DNA of 12,313 bases. It comes from Conchiformibius kuhniae DSM 17694. Lineage in GTDB: Bacteria; Pseudomonadota; Gammaproteobacteria; Burkholderiales; Neisseriaceae. The DNA is taken from assembly GCF_000428785.1 (NCBI RefSeq), contig NZ_AUAP01000034.1, positions 1-12,313 on the forward strand, in the 5' to 3' direction. This document shows positions 1 to 6,871 of the stretch, piece by piece. Under the pieces are notes generated by a model. The model saw only the letters and a list, made by a program, of their open reading frames with translations. It was not told the DNA's origin and searched no databases. Position 1 is the first letter of the stretch. Each line of letters begins with the position of its first letter. The position numbers and the translations under genes were made by a program.

Positions 1-1
1 C

Positions 2-892
2 GGCGGCGGCGTGGACACCTTCGACGCCTCCGACCAAACACAGGGCGTGAATGTCAATCTCACCCCCGGCTCGTGGATTTACGCGGGCAATCAGGCAAGC
101 GAACACTTTGCCATCAACGGCGCAAAACGCTGGTCGGCGGCGGAATATTTCGGGCGCAGCCCCCACACCCTGATTCACGCCCCGGATTTTGAAGAAGTGT
201 ACAGCTACGATTTTGCCCAAAACCAAGCCTTTATCGGCTACGGCACACAAATCGAACGCTTAATCGGCTCGGCGCACAACGACACACTCACCGGCAACAA
301 CGCCGACAACGCCATCTACGGCGGCGCGGGCAACGACACCGTCAAAGGCGGAGCGGGCAACGACTATCTGGACGGCGGCACAGGCGCCGACAACTTGGCG
401 GGCGAAGCGGGCAACGACACCTACGTGATTGACCACACCGATGACACCGTAACCGAAACCGAAAACAACGGCACCGACACCGTCCACAGCTACATCGACT
501 ACACACTGGGCGACCATGTCGAAAACCTGCACCTGTTCGGCGATGCCTTAAACGGCACGGGCAACGCCCTGTCCAACCACATTGTGGGCAATGCGCGGGA
601 CAACGTGCTGGCAGGCAAAGGCGGTGCGGACACCCTGACGGGCGGCGCGGGCAAAGACGTGTTCGTGTTCAGCGATTTGCTGTCGGTGGACACCGTTACC
701 GACTTCACGGCAGGCGAAGACAAAATCGGCTTGCAGCGCAGTGTGTTCGACCAAATCGCCCAAGCTGACGATGTGCTGAATCATGTGCGCTACGACCGGA
801 ACAACGGGCAATTGTCGTATCAGGGGCAGCATTTTGCCACCATCGGCACGGATTTGGCGATTGATAAAAACAGTTTTGTTTTGATTGCCTAG
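2..892 (+). CDS. RTX (hemolysin-type calcium-binding) secreted protein, C-terminal fragment
   Basis: The reading frame is open from the window edge, so the gene starts upstream; only about 296 C-terminal residues are seen. Glycine/aspartate nonapeptides of the GGxGxD type (GGAGNDTVKGGAGND, about nt 320-370; GGAGKD, about 643-660) form the calcium-binding beta-roll of RTX proteins. Before them lies a stretch resembling the serralysin (peptidase M10) C-terminal domain: DTFDAS, then a segment ending IGYGTQIERLIGSAHNDTLTG. The tail (TDFTAGEDKIGL, then a short beta-rich end) is typical of the uncleaved C-terminal secretion signal recognised by type I ABC exporters. By family knowledge such proteins fold outside the cell on meeting calcium. 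The catalytic or adhesive part is outside the window, so protease, lipase, toxin and adhesin all remain possible. The TAG stop lies inside the CTAG at the left edge of element 1. Confidence 0.85.
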   Translation, partial: GGGVDTFDASDQTQGVNVNLTPGSWIYAGNQASEHFAINGAKRWSAAEYFGRSPHTLIHAPDFEEVYSYDFAQNQAFIGYGTQIERLIGSAHNDTLTGNNADNAIYGGAGNDTVKGGAGNDYLDGGTGADNLAGEAGNDTYVIDHTDDTVTETENNGTDTVHSYIDYTLGDHVENLHLFGDALNGTGNALSNHIVGNARDNVLAGKGGADTLTGGAGKDVFVFSDLLSVDTVTDFTAGEDKIGLQRSVFDQIAQADDVLNHVRYDRNNGQLSYQGQHFATIGTDLAIDKNSFVLIA

Positions 893-930
893 GGTGTGTC
901 ATCAATTGACCGATAAAATCCTGTACCGTC

Positions 931-950
931 ATTCCCGCGTAGGCGGGAAT
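931..950. repeat. dRS3 site (exact)
   Basis: Exact ATTCCC-N8-GGGAAT, with spacer GCGTAGGC. This is the 20-bp neisserial repeat that bounds NIME units. It is the left member of the pair in element 1. Confidence 0.85.
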
Positions 951-1008
951 CCAAATCGAAGCACGACAAGCCTTGATAAAACATCGCTTGCCGAGCATTG
1001 CACAGTGG

Positions 1009-1028
1009 ATTCCCGCATTCGCGGGAAT
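1009..1028. repeat. dRS3 site (exact)
   Basis: Exact ATTCCC-N8-GGGAAT, with spacer GCATTCGC. It is the right member of the pair in element 1 and is followed by GACGGTACA, the mirror of TGTACCGTC on the left. Confidence 0.85.
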
Positions 1029-1097
1029 GACGGTACAGAGGTTTTTCGGTCAATTGACGACACGCCTTAAACGGCGGGATTTGACGGCAACAATGCA

Positions 1098-1135
1098 CCC
1101 CGCCGCATTGAGCGGCGGGGGTTTGTTTTGTTCAA
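1098..1135 (+). terminator. GC-rich hairpin with T-rich tail between convergent genes
   Basis: Stem CCCCGCCGC (1098-1106), 5-nt loop, stem GCGGCGGGG (1112-1120), then GTTTGTTTTGTT. The T-rich tail is on the + strand, so it best fits the RTX gene, which ends 205 bp upstream with element 1 in between. The same hairpin starts about 11 nt after the sdaA stop on the other strand and could serve both genes, although its T-tract in that direction is poor. Confidence 0.7.
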
Positions 1136-2535
1136 CATTCCACCACGCGCACCGACACCGGCACGGCTTTTTGTTTCAAGGTAAGCGCCAAGCCCGCCAG
1201 CGAGGTTTCTTTGTAGGTGGATTTCATGTCGCGTCCCGTTTGCAGCATGGTTTGTATCACCATGTCCAAGCTGACTTTTTTGTTTTCGCCGTCTTCCAGC
1301 AGGGCGAGTTGTCCGAGTTTGACGGCTTTTTCGGCGGCAATGCCGTTGCGCTCGATGCAGGGAATTTGCACCAAGCCACCCACAGGGTCGCAAGTCAGAC
1401 CGAGATGGTGTTCCATCGCCATTTCCGCCGCATTTTCCACTTGCGCGGGGCTGCCGCCGCTCACCGCCGCAAATGCGCCCGCCGCCATCGAACACGCCAC
1501 GCCCACTTCGCCTTGACAGCCCACTTCCGCGCCGGAAATGGAAGCGTTGGTTTTGTAGAGAATGCCGATGGCGCCCGCCGTCAGCAAAAAATCTTCTATG
1601 GCACGCGGCGAGGAAAGCGGGTGGAAGGTGCGGAAATAGTGCAGCACGGCGGGGACGATGCCCGCCGCGCCGTTGGTGGGGGCGGTAACCACGCGGCCGC
1701 CGGCGGCGTTTTCTTCGTTTACCGCCATGGCGTAAATCATCGGCCAAAGTTGGGTGTTGAGTTGTCCAGCATCGCGCAGGCTTTGCATTTTCGCCGCCAA
1801 GTCGGGGGCGCGGCGGCGCACGTTCAAACCTCCGGGCAAACGCCCCTGTTGTGCCAAACCCCGCGCCACGCAGTCAAACATGGCTTGCGCCACCGCCGCC
1901 ACGCGGCGGCGCACCGCCAGTTCTTTCTCACCGCTCAAGGCCTGTTCGTTGCGGACGACGATTTGGGCGATGCTCATCTCGTTTTGGCGGCACAGTTGGC
2001 GCAGTTGTGCCATATTGTCAAAGGGATAAGGCACATTTGCGCCGTTTTCGGGCAGCCTGCCGAATTGTTCGTCCGTTACGATAAAGCCGCCGCCCACCGA
2101 ATAATAAATCTGTTCGCACAGGGTGCGTTCGCCATCGGCGTAGGCAGTGAAACGCAGCCCGTTGGGGTGTTTGGGCAGGCTGTCGTCATAGCGCACCACC
2201 ATATCGCGGGCGACTTCAAAGGCGAGCGTGTGCGTGCCGTTCAGTTGCAGTTCGGCACGGCGGTTGATGCGGTCGAGCCGTGCGGGAATGCCGTCCAAAT
2301 CCACATCGTGCGGCAGGCTGCCTTCCAAACCGAGCAGCAGTGCGTCAAACGTGCCGTGTCCCTGCCCCGTGAGCGCGAGCGAGCCGTACACTTCCACCGC
2401 CACGCGGCGCACTTGCGCCGTCTGCCCGTTGGCGGCGATGTGTGCGGCGAAAGCGGCGGCGGCTTTCATCGGCCCGACCGTGTGCGAGCTGGACGGCCCC
2501 AAGCCGATTTTGAAAATATCAAAGATGCTTAACAT
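1132..2535 (-). CDS. sdaA: L-serine ammonia-lyase (L-serine dehydratase), iron-sulfur type
   Basis: 467 aa, close to the family norm (E. coli SdaA about 454). It converts L-serine to pyruvate and ammonia in the cytoplasm using an oxygen-sensitive [4Fe-4S] cluster. It is the single-chain type: an N-terminal beta domain (GLGPSSSHTVGP near residue 11) followed by the catalytic alpha domain (AAGGRVVTAPTNGAAGIVPA, about 287-306). Cys340, Cys382 and Cys393 have the spacing of the three cluster ligands of the Legionella enzyme (343, 385, 396). The protein ends in cysteine (VVEC), the residue known there to enter the active site as a fourth ligand and intrinsic inhibitor. The start at 2535 gives the conserved MLSIFDIFKIG and has GAAGG 10 nt upstream; an in-frame ATG at 2628 would add 31 unrelated residues. 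The first 7 nt overlap the end of oppF (ATGTTAA), which suggests translational coupling. Last gene of the opp operon. Confidence 0.95.
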   Translation of the reverse strand: MLSIFDIFKIGLGPSSSHTVGPMKAAAAFAAHIAANGQTAQVRRVAVEVYGSLALTGQGHGTFDALLLGLEGSLPHDVDLDGIPARLDRINRRAELQLNGTHTLAFEVARDMVVRYDDSLPKHPNGLRFTAYADGERTLCEQIYYSVGGGFIVTDEQFGRLPENGANVPYPFDNMAQLRQLCRQNEMSIAQIVVRNEQALSGEKELAVRRRVAAVAQAMFDCVARGLAQQGRLPGGLNVRRRAPDLAAKMQSLRDAGQLNTQLWPMIYAMAVNEENAAGGRVVTAPTNGAAGIVPAVLHYFRTFHPLSSPRAIEDFLLTAGAIGILYKTNASISGAEVGCQGEVGVACSMAAGAFAAVSGGSPAQVENAAEMAMEHHLGLTCDPVGGLVQIPCIERNGIAAEKAVKLGQLALLEDGENKKVSLDMVIQTMLQTGRDMKSTYKETSLAGLALTLKQKAVPVSVRVVEC

Positions 2536-3521
2536 GCGATGCCGACCTTCAAACACGCTGCCTGATGCCTGTCCGTACCGCGCAAAACGGGCTTGGTTTC
2601 CGCACAACCGCCGTCTGCTTGCGGGCAACGGGTGCGGAACACGCAGCCGGACGGCGGGTTAATCGGGCTGGGCAAATCGCCGGGCAGCAGTTGAATCACT
2701 TTTTTGCGTTCCGCTTCGGGGTCGGGCAAGGGCACGGCGGACATCAGGGCTTGGGTGTAGGGGTGGGCGGGCTGCCCGTACACGGCTTTGTCCGTGCCAA
2801 GTTCCACCGCATTGCCCAAATACATCACCAGCACGCGGTCGGAAATATGCTTCACCACCGACAAATCGTGCGCGATAAAAATCAACGCCAAACCCATTTC
2901 TTTTTGAACTTGTTTCAACAAATTCACCACCTGCGCCTGAATGGACACGTCCAAAGCGGAAACGGGTTCATCGCAGATAATCAGTTTCGGCTGCAAAATC
3001 AAGGCGCGGGCAATGCCGATACGCTGGCACTGTCCGCCGGAAAACTCGTGCGGATAACGGTTGATTTGGTTGGCGAGCAAACCGACTTTGCCCATCATCG
3101 CCCGCACCTGCGCCGCCACTTCGTCCTTTTTCAGCTTCGGATAATAGGTAACCAAAGGCTCGGCGATGATGTCGCCCACCGTCATGCGCGGATTGAGCGA
3201 GGCAAGCGGGTCTTGGAAAATCATTTGAATGTCTTTGCGTTTCAAACGCATGGCTTTTTCAGGCAGCCCGACCAATTCCTCGCCCTGAAATTTGATGCTG
3301 CCCGACTGCGCTTTCACCAAGCCGATAATCGTCCGTGCCAGCGTGGATTTGCCGCAACCGGATTCGCCGACCACGCCCAGCGTTTCGCCCGCGTTCAGCG
3401 TGAACGACACGCCGTTTACCGCTTTGAGCGTGGCGGGTTTTTGCCAGAAAAACGCGCCGTCCTGTTTGATGGCGAAATGGGTGTGGACGTCGCTGACTTG
3501 CAATAAGGGCGTGTTCATCAT
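2529..3521 (-). CDS. oppF: Oligopeptide ABC transporter ATP-binding protein OppF
   Basis: 330 aa. Cytoplasmic ATPase that pairs with OppD to drive oligopeptide import through OppBC. Visible motifs: Walker A GESGCGKST (52-60), Q-loop Gln103 in IFQDP, signature SGGQCQR (161-167; the odd Cys is also in E. coli OppF), Walker B IICDEP with Asp184/Glu185, and H-loop His218. The C-terminal Opp/Dpp extension carries NPPSGCVFRTRCP with Cys293, 299, 306 and 323. The sequence is very close to enteric OppF throughout. The start at 3521 (ATGATG) overlaps the oppD stop in an ATGA arrangement and has AGGAG 7 nt upstream; the second ATG at 3518 is the alternative. Two DUS-like sites fall nearby in the operon. 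Confidence 0.95.
   Translation of the reverse strand: MMNTPLLQVSDVHTHFAIKQDGAFFWQKPATLKAVNGVSFTLNAGETLGVVGESGCGKSTLARTIIGLVKAQSGSIKFQGEELVGLPEKAMRLKRKDIQMIFQDPLASLNPRMTVGDIIAEPLVTYYPKLKKDEVAAQVRAMMGKVGLLANQINRYPHEFSGGQCQRIGIARALILQPKLIICDEPVSALDVSIQAQVVNLLKQVQKEMGLALIFIAHDLSVVKHISDRVLVMYLGNAVELGTDKAVYGQPAHPYTQALMSAVPLPDPEAERKKVIQLLPGDLPSPINPPSGCVFRTRCPQADGGCAETKPVLRGTDRHQAACLKVGIAC
3258..3269 (-). other. DUS-like 12-mer GGGCTGCCTGAA
   Basis: 11/12 match to the Simonsiella-type DNA uptake sequence AGGCTGCCTGAA. It encodes GLPE in oppF. The same site occurs in the equivalent codons of oppD (4277-4288), so shared ancestry or codon choice could explain it. Confidence 0.35.
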
Positions 3522-4513
3522 GCGGAAGCTCCTTGCTGTTGTTCGGCGTGGTGCGGGTGCTGCCAATGGCAGGCGCGTTGGCGGCCGTTGGGCAGGAATT
3601 TGAGTTCGGGCGGTTCGCGGCGGCAGATGTCGGCAACGTGGTCGCAACGCTCTTGAAACGGGCAGCCTTCAGGCAGCTTGAGCAGATTGGGCGGGTTGCC
3701 CGGAATGGTTTTCAGCTCTTCGCCGTCTTCGCCGTCCAAACGCGGCACCGCACCGAGCAGCCCGATGGTGTAGGGGTGGGTGGGACGGTAAAAAATTTCG
3801 TCTGTCGGGCCGTAAGCCATCGTGCGTCCCGCATACATCACCAGCACTTTATCGCAAATGCCCGCCACCACGCCCAAATCGTGGGTAATCATGATGATGG
3901 TGGTGTTGAAATCGCGTTTCAAATCGTTGAGCAATGCCATGATTTGCGCCTGCACGGTTACGTCCAGCGCGGTGGTGGGTTCGTCCGCAATCAGCAGCTT
4001 CGGACGGCACAGCAACGCCATCGCAATCATCACGCGTTGGCGCATGCCGCCGGAAAATTCGTGCGGATACATGCCGATGCGTTTTTTCGCTTCGGGGATT
4101 TTTACCGCGTCCAGCATTTTTACGGATTCGTTCCACGCTTCGCGCTTGCCCATGCCTTTGTGCAACACCAGCACTTCGGCAAGCTGCTCGCCCACTTTCA
4201 TATAGGGGTTGAGCGAGGTCATCGGGTCTTGGAAAATCATGGCGATTTGTTCGGCGCGGATTTTGTTGAGGGCTTTTTCAGGCAGCCCCAAAATTTCCTG
4301 TCCGTTGAACCGTACCGAACCGGCGGTGCGCCCGTTTTTGGCGAGCAAGCCCATAATCGCAAAGGCGGTTTGCGATTTGCCCGAGCCGGATTCGCCGACA
4401 ATGCCCAGCGTTTCGCCTTGATTTAAGGAAAAATTCAGATTATTGACGGCGGTTACCGTGCCGTCTTCGGTGTGAAATGCCACGCGCAAATCGCGCACGT
4501 CCAGCAATGCCAT
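3518..4513 (-). CDS. oppD: Oligopeptide ABC transporter ATP-binding protein OppD
   Basis: 331 aa, usual length. First ATPase of the Opp importer. Walker A GESGSGKSQ (40-48), Q-loop FQDP (94-97), signature FSGGMRQR (153-160), Walker B LLIADEP (173-179) and H-loop His211 are all intact, so it should be active. The C-terminal Opp/Dpp domain has four cysteines (284, 290, 297, 315) in the CPFQERC pattern; in related Opp/Dpp ATPases such a group can hold an iron-sulfur cluster, which is inference here. Start choice: an upstream in-frame GTG at 4522 lies inside the ribosome binding site (AGGAGTG), so the ATG at 4513, 8 nt after AGGAG, is preferred. It follows oppC by 18 nt and overlaps oppF by 4 nt. 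Confidence 0.95.
   Translation of the reverse strand: MALLDVRDLRVAFHTEDGTVTAVNNLNFSLNQGETLGIVGESGSGKSQTAFAIMGLLAKNGRTAGSVRFNGQEILGLPEKALNKIRAEQIAMIFQDPMTSLNPYMKVGEQLAEVLVLHKGMGKREAWNESVKMLDAVKIPEAKKRIGMYPHEFSGGMRQRVMIAMALLCRPKLLIADEPTTALDVTVQAQIMALLNDLKRDFNTTIIMITHDLGVVAGICDKVLVMYAGRTMAYGPTDEIFYRPTHPYTIGLLGAVPRLDGEDGEELKTIPGNPPNLLKLPEGCPFQERCDHVADICRREPPELKFLPNGRQRACHWQHPHHAEQQQGASA
3668..3679 (-). other. DUS-like 12-mer AAGCTGCCTGAA
   Basis: 11/12 match to AGGCTGCCTGAA. It lies inside oppD, coding for KLPE within the C-terminal domain. Confidence 0.3.
4277..4288 (-). other. DUS-like 12-mer GGGCTGCCTGAA
   Basis: 11/12 match to the Simonsiella-type uptake sequence. It lies in oppD codons for GLPE, the counterpart of the oppF site. 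Confidence 0.35.
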
Positions 4514-4531
4514 TTGATGCACTCCTTGCGT

Positions 4532-5437
4532 TTAGCGGTCTTTCGGGTCCAGCGCATCGCGCAGCCCGTCGCCGATAAAGTTGAAACAAAATAAAGTGGT
4601 TACCAAAAACACAGTCGGCACGGCAAGCTGCCACCACGCCACCTGCATGCTTTGTGCGCCTTCTTGCAGCATCGCGCCCCAGCTTGTCATCGGCTCTTGC
4701 ACGCCCAAGCCCAAAAAGCTCAAAAACGATTCAAACAAAATCATGCCGGGCACCAGCAGCGAGGCATACACCACCACCACGCCCAACACGTTCGGCACGA
4801 TGTGGCGCAAGACGATGTTGCGTTTGGACACGCCGCAAACGTGTGCCGCTTCAATAAATTCCTTGCGTTTCAAGCCCAAAGTCTGCCCGCGCACAATCCG
4901 CGCCACGTCCAGCCACGACACCATGCCGATGGCGACAAAAATAAACACCAGATTGCGCCCGAACAGGGTTACCAGCAAAATCACGAAAAACATAAACGGA
5001 AAGGCGTTCAAAATTTCCAAAAAACGCATCATCAGCATATCGGTTTTGCCGCCCATATAGCCCGACACCGCGCCGTACACCGTGCCAATCAGCACCGCCA
5101 CCAAGGCACCAGCCACGCCCACCATCAGCGAAATCCGTCCGCCGATGGACACGCGGGTGAGCAGGTCGCGCCCCAAGTTGTCCGTGCCGAAATAGTGTTT
5201 GTTGTCCACAGACGGGGCGGCCTGCATATTGCCCCAGTCGGTGTGGCTGTATTCAAACGGGGCAATCATCGGCACGATAATCACCCATGCGGTAATCGCC
5301 AGCAAAATCATCATGCTGACGAGTGCGGCTTTGTTGCGCGAGAAACGCAGCCATGCGTCCTGCCACAGGCTGCGCCCGCGTACTTCGGCATCGGCGGCGG
5401 CAGCCAGTGCCGCCGCGTCTTTTTTGCTTACCAACAT
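4532..5437 (-). CDS. oppC: Oligopeptide ABC transporter permease OppC
   Basis: 301 aa, the same length as enteric OppC, which it resembles from end to end (HYFGTDNLGRDLLTRV, IGGRISLMVG, and the terminus FNFIGDGLRDALDPKDR). One half of the inner-membrane channel of the oligopeptide importer; it normally pairs with OppB. A cytoplasmic N-terminus is followed by a first hydrophobic span at about 38-60, a periplasmic loop, and further spans at about 101-125, 138-160, 162-176, 218-240 and 268-290. The ATPase-docking EAA loop is EAAHVCG at 196-202. ATG at 5437 has AAGGAA 6 nt upstream. No oppB or oppA is present upstream; the preceding gene, 24 nt away, is an alpha/beta hydrolase. Confidence 0.95.
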   Translation of the reverse strand: MLVSKKDAAALAAAADAEVRGRSLWQDAWLRFSRNKAALVSMMILLAITAWVIIVPMIAPFEYSHTDWGNMQAAPSVDNKHYFGTDNLGRDLLTRVSIGGRISLMVGVAGALVAVLIGTVYGAVSGYMGGKTDMLMMRFLEILNAFPFMFFVILLVTLFGRNLVFIFVAIGMVSWLDVARIVRGQTLGLKRKEFIEAAHVCGVSKRNIVLRHIVPNVLGVVVVYASLLVPGMILFESFLSFLGLGVQEPMTSWGAMLQEGAQSMQVAWWQLAVPTVFLVTTLFCFNFIGDGLRDALDPKDR

Positions 5438-5461
5438 CTTGTGTTCCTTTTGTTTTTTTGG

Positions 5462-6094
5462 TCAATCCAGCACAGGCAGGGCAAAACGCCGCACCGCATC
5501 GCGCAACGCCACCAGTTTGCCGTGGAAAAAATGCGAACATTCGGGCAGCACCACCACGGGCAAATCCTGCTGCGCCGCCCATGTCAGGGGTTTGTGCAAT
5601 GCCACCACTTCATCGTCCGCGCCGTGAATCATGACGGTGCGCGACACTTGCGGCACGGGCGGAGCGGGGGTGGGGTAATGTCCGACCGCCGCGCCCATCA
5701 GCAGCAGCAGGTCGGGCGTGCGCCTTTGGGCGGCAAACAGTGCCACATACGCGCCAAACGAAAACCCCGCCAATACCAACTGCCGTGCGTGCGGGTGCCG
5801 CGCCCGCGCAAAATCCGCCACTGCCACGCAATCATCGGCTTCGCCGCGTCCGCCTTCGTATGCGCCCGCGCTGTTGCCCGTGCCGCGCAGATTGGGCAGG
5901 TAGCAGTGTATGCCCGCCGATGCCAGCTCTTTGGCGGCAGTGCGGATGACTTTGTTGCTGAACGTGCCGCCTTGTGTGGGATTGGGGTGGTTGATGACCG
6001 CCACGCCGCGTTCCGCGCCTTGGGCGGGCAGGTAAACGGTTTCCAATGCCCCCGCAGGCCCGTCCAGCACCAGCACCGCGTCTGCTTTGAGCAT
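5462..6094 (-). CDS. Alpha/beta hydrolase, COG2945-like
   Basis: 210 aa, a complete small single-domain alpha/beta hydrolase, predicted cytoplasmic (no signal peptide). The nucleophile elbow GFSFG (110-114) puts the catalytic serine at 112. HGADDEVV (157-164) supplies the acid (Asp160 or 161), and ECSHFFHGK gives His188. NHPNPTQGG (35-43) and LPNLRGTGNS (66-75) are characteristic of the COG2945 group of predicted hydrolases. The substrate is not known. ATG at 6094 has AAGG 7 nt upstream. It is the first gene of the run hydrolase-oppC-oppD-oppF-sdaA and sits where oppB would be expected. It might act on imported peptides or esters, but this is only a guess from position. Confidence 0.85.
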   Translation of the reverse strand: MLKADAVLVLDGPAGALETVYLPAQGAERGVAVINHPNPTQGGTFSNKVIRTAAKELASAGIHCYLPNLRGTGNSAGAYEGGRGEADDCVAVADFARARHPHARQLVLAGFSFGAYVALFAAQRRTPDLLLLMGAAVGHYPTPAPPVPQVSRTVMIHGADDEVVALHKPLTWAAQQDLPVVVLPECSHFFHGKLVALRDAVRRFALPVLD

Positions 6095-6124
6095 GATTGT
6101 GCCTTATGTCCGTGAAAATGGGCA

Positions 6125-6130
6125 AGGATA
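6125..6130 (-). promoter_or_regulatory. Candidate -10 (TATCCT) for the hydrolase-opp-sdaA operon
   Basis: On the minus strand TGGTATCCT gives an extended -10 (TGn-TATCCT) about 30 nt before the hydrolase ATG. Only a weak -35 (CTGCCC) stands 18 nt upstream. It is the best candidate in the 120-nt gap between the kbp terminator and this operon. Confidence 0.3.
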
Positions 6131-6194
6131 CCACCGATTTGCCGTGTCGGGCAGCATCATTACGCTTTATTGTGGCACGGATTGCTTTTGCGAA

Positions 6195-6242
6195 TCGTGA
6201 AACGGCAGGAAAAATCCGCGCAAAAACGGTATTTTGCGCGGA
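6195..6242 (-). terminator. Rho-independent terminator after the kbp-like gene
   Basis: A perfect 11-bp stem TCCGCGCAAAA / TTTTGCGCGGA (6215-6225 with 6232-6242) with a 6-nt loop. Read on the minus strand it is followed at once by TTTTT. It begins about 19 nt after the stop codon of the BON-LysM gene and separates that gene from the hydrolase-opp operon. Confidence 0.9.
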
Positions 6243-6260
6243 CGGGCGGGGTGGGGGATT

Positions 6261-6806
6261 TTATTCGGGGATACGCAGCTTCTGCCCCGGATAGATTTTG
6301 TTCGGGTCGGTGAGCATGGGTTGGTTGGCTTCAAAGATTTTTTGGTATTGTTTGGCATCGCCGTAGTATTTTTGGGCGATGGCGGAAAGGGTGTCGCCTT
6401 TGACCACGTCGTGAAAGCGCGATGCCTGCGCCGCCGCTTCGGGTGCTTGGCTGCTGCCGTTGGGGGCGGGCGTTGCCGCTTCGTCGGTGTGCTGCGCGGT
6501 ATTTTGCGCGGCTTTGCGGGCGGCGGCTTCGGCAGCCACTTGCACCAGCAGTTTCAGGCGGTTGTCCACGTTTTTCACGCCACTGACGTTGCCCGCCGCC
6601 AGCACGGCTTTTTCCGCCGCCGCTTGGTCGGGCGCAATGCCGGTGAGGGTAACGGTACGGCTTTCGGGGTCGAAATCGGCTTCCAGTTGGTGCAGCCCCA
6701 AAAGCTGGTCTTCGAGGTGTTGTTTGATTTTGGCGGACACTTCCGCAGGGTCGGGCACGCCGAACAGTTTTTCGCCCGCGTCTTGGATAAATCCGAACAA
6801 GCCCAT
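6261..6806 (-). CDS. kbp: BON-LysM domain protein, Kbp/YgaU-like
   Basis: 181 aa. An N-terminal MGLFGFIQDAGEKLFG motif and a BON domain (about 22-92: SRTVTLTGIAPDQAAAEKAV, then GVKNVDNRL) are followed by an Ala/Gln-rich linker (about 93-131) and a C-terminal LysM domain (about 132-180: VVKGDTLSAIAQKYYGD, IYPGQKLRIPE). This order matches E. coli Kbp (YgaU), a cytoplasmic potassium-binding protein of 149 aa; the linker here is longer. No signal peptide is visible, which fits Kbp rather than an exported peptidoglycan-binding LysM protein. Start 6806 has GAAGGA 9 nt upstream; the frame is open far upstream, but that part is the shadow of dtd. The gene lies 65 nt after dtd and is followed by a strong terminator. 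Confidence 0.85.
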   Translation of the reverse strand: MGLFGFIQDAGEKLFGVPDPAEVSAKIKQHLEDQLLGLHQLEADFDPESRTVTLTGIAPDQAAAEKAVLAAGNVSGVKNVDNRLKLLVQVAAEAAARKAAQNTAQHTDEAATPAPNGSSQAPEAAAQASRFHDVVKGDTLSAIAQKYYGDAKQYQKIFEANQPMLTDPNKIYPGQKLRIPE

Positions 6807-6837
6807 AATGGCGTTTCCTTCGTGTGTAAAAACCGGC

Positions 6838-6843
6838 AGTATA
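6838..6843 (-). promoter_or_regulatory. Candidate -10 (TATACT) for the kbp-like gene
   Basis: TATACT on the minus strand lies 31 nt before the ATG, in the 65-nt gap between dtd and this gene. The only -35 partner is a poor TGGCAC at 17 nt. It suggests the gene may have its own transcript as well as read-through from yccF-dtd. Confidence 0.3.
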
Positions 6844-6871
6844 ACGGCATTCGCGGGCGCGTGCCAGCGCG

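Larger units (their letters stand above)
889..1070. mobile_element. Element 1: MITE/NIME-like inverted-repeat element with paired dRS3 sites
   Basis: About 180 bp with long imperfect inverted arms (about 60 bp each) around a 58-bp core (951-1008). The outer ends read GGTGTGTCATCAATTGACCG after CTAG (889-892) and, on the other strand, GGCGTGTCGTCAATTGACCG after TTAA (1067-1070): 18 of 20 bases match, and both flanks fit the YTAR target of IS5-group elements, with TA common to both. The core is bounded by two exact dRS3 sites (931-950 and 1009-1028), which are nested in the longer palindromic arms TGTACCGTCATTCCCGC and its complement (922-1037). No credible gene lies inside. The ends match the IS end at 12198 onward. 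Confidence 0.8.

Noticed and set aside
931..1028. CRISPR-like spaced repeats
   Set aside because: Repeats are palindromic dRS3 sites in pairs around a conserved core; there is no array of regular repeats with unique spacers.
885..1098. Short ORFs within the elements (also near 11970-12210)
   Set aside because: They arise from the inverted repeats themselves and appear on both strands; no ribosome binding site.
973..2532. 519-codon + strand frame opposite sdaA
   Set aside because: His/Arg/Ala-rich low-complexity translation with no family resemblance, fully antisense to a well-conserved gene in GC-rich DNA.
2565..6115. Long + strand frames opposite oppF, oppD and oppC-hydrolase
   Set aside because: Same shadow pattern (His/Gln-rich); the minus strand carries clear ABC transporter and hydrolase motifs.
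6850..6870. Sigma-54 promoter (TGGCACG) before the kbp-like gene
   Set aside because: The -12 part is CGCG rather than TTGC.
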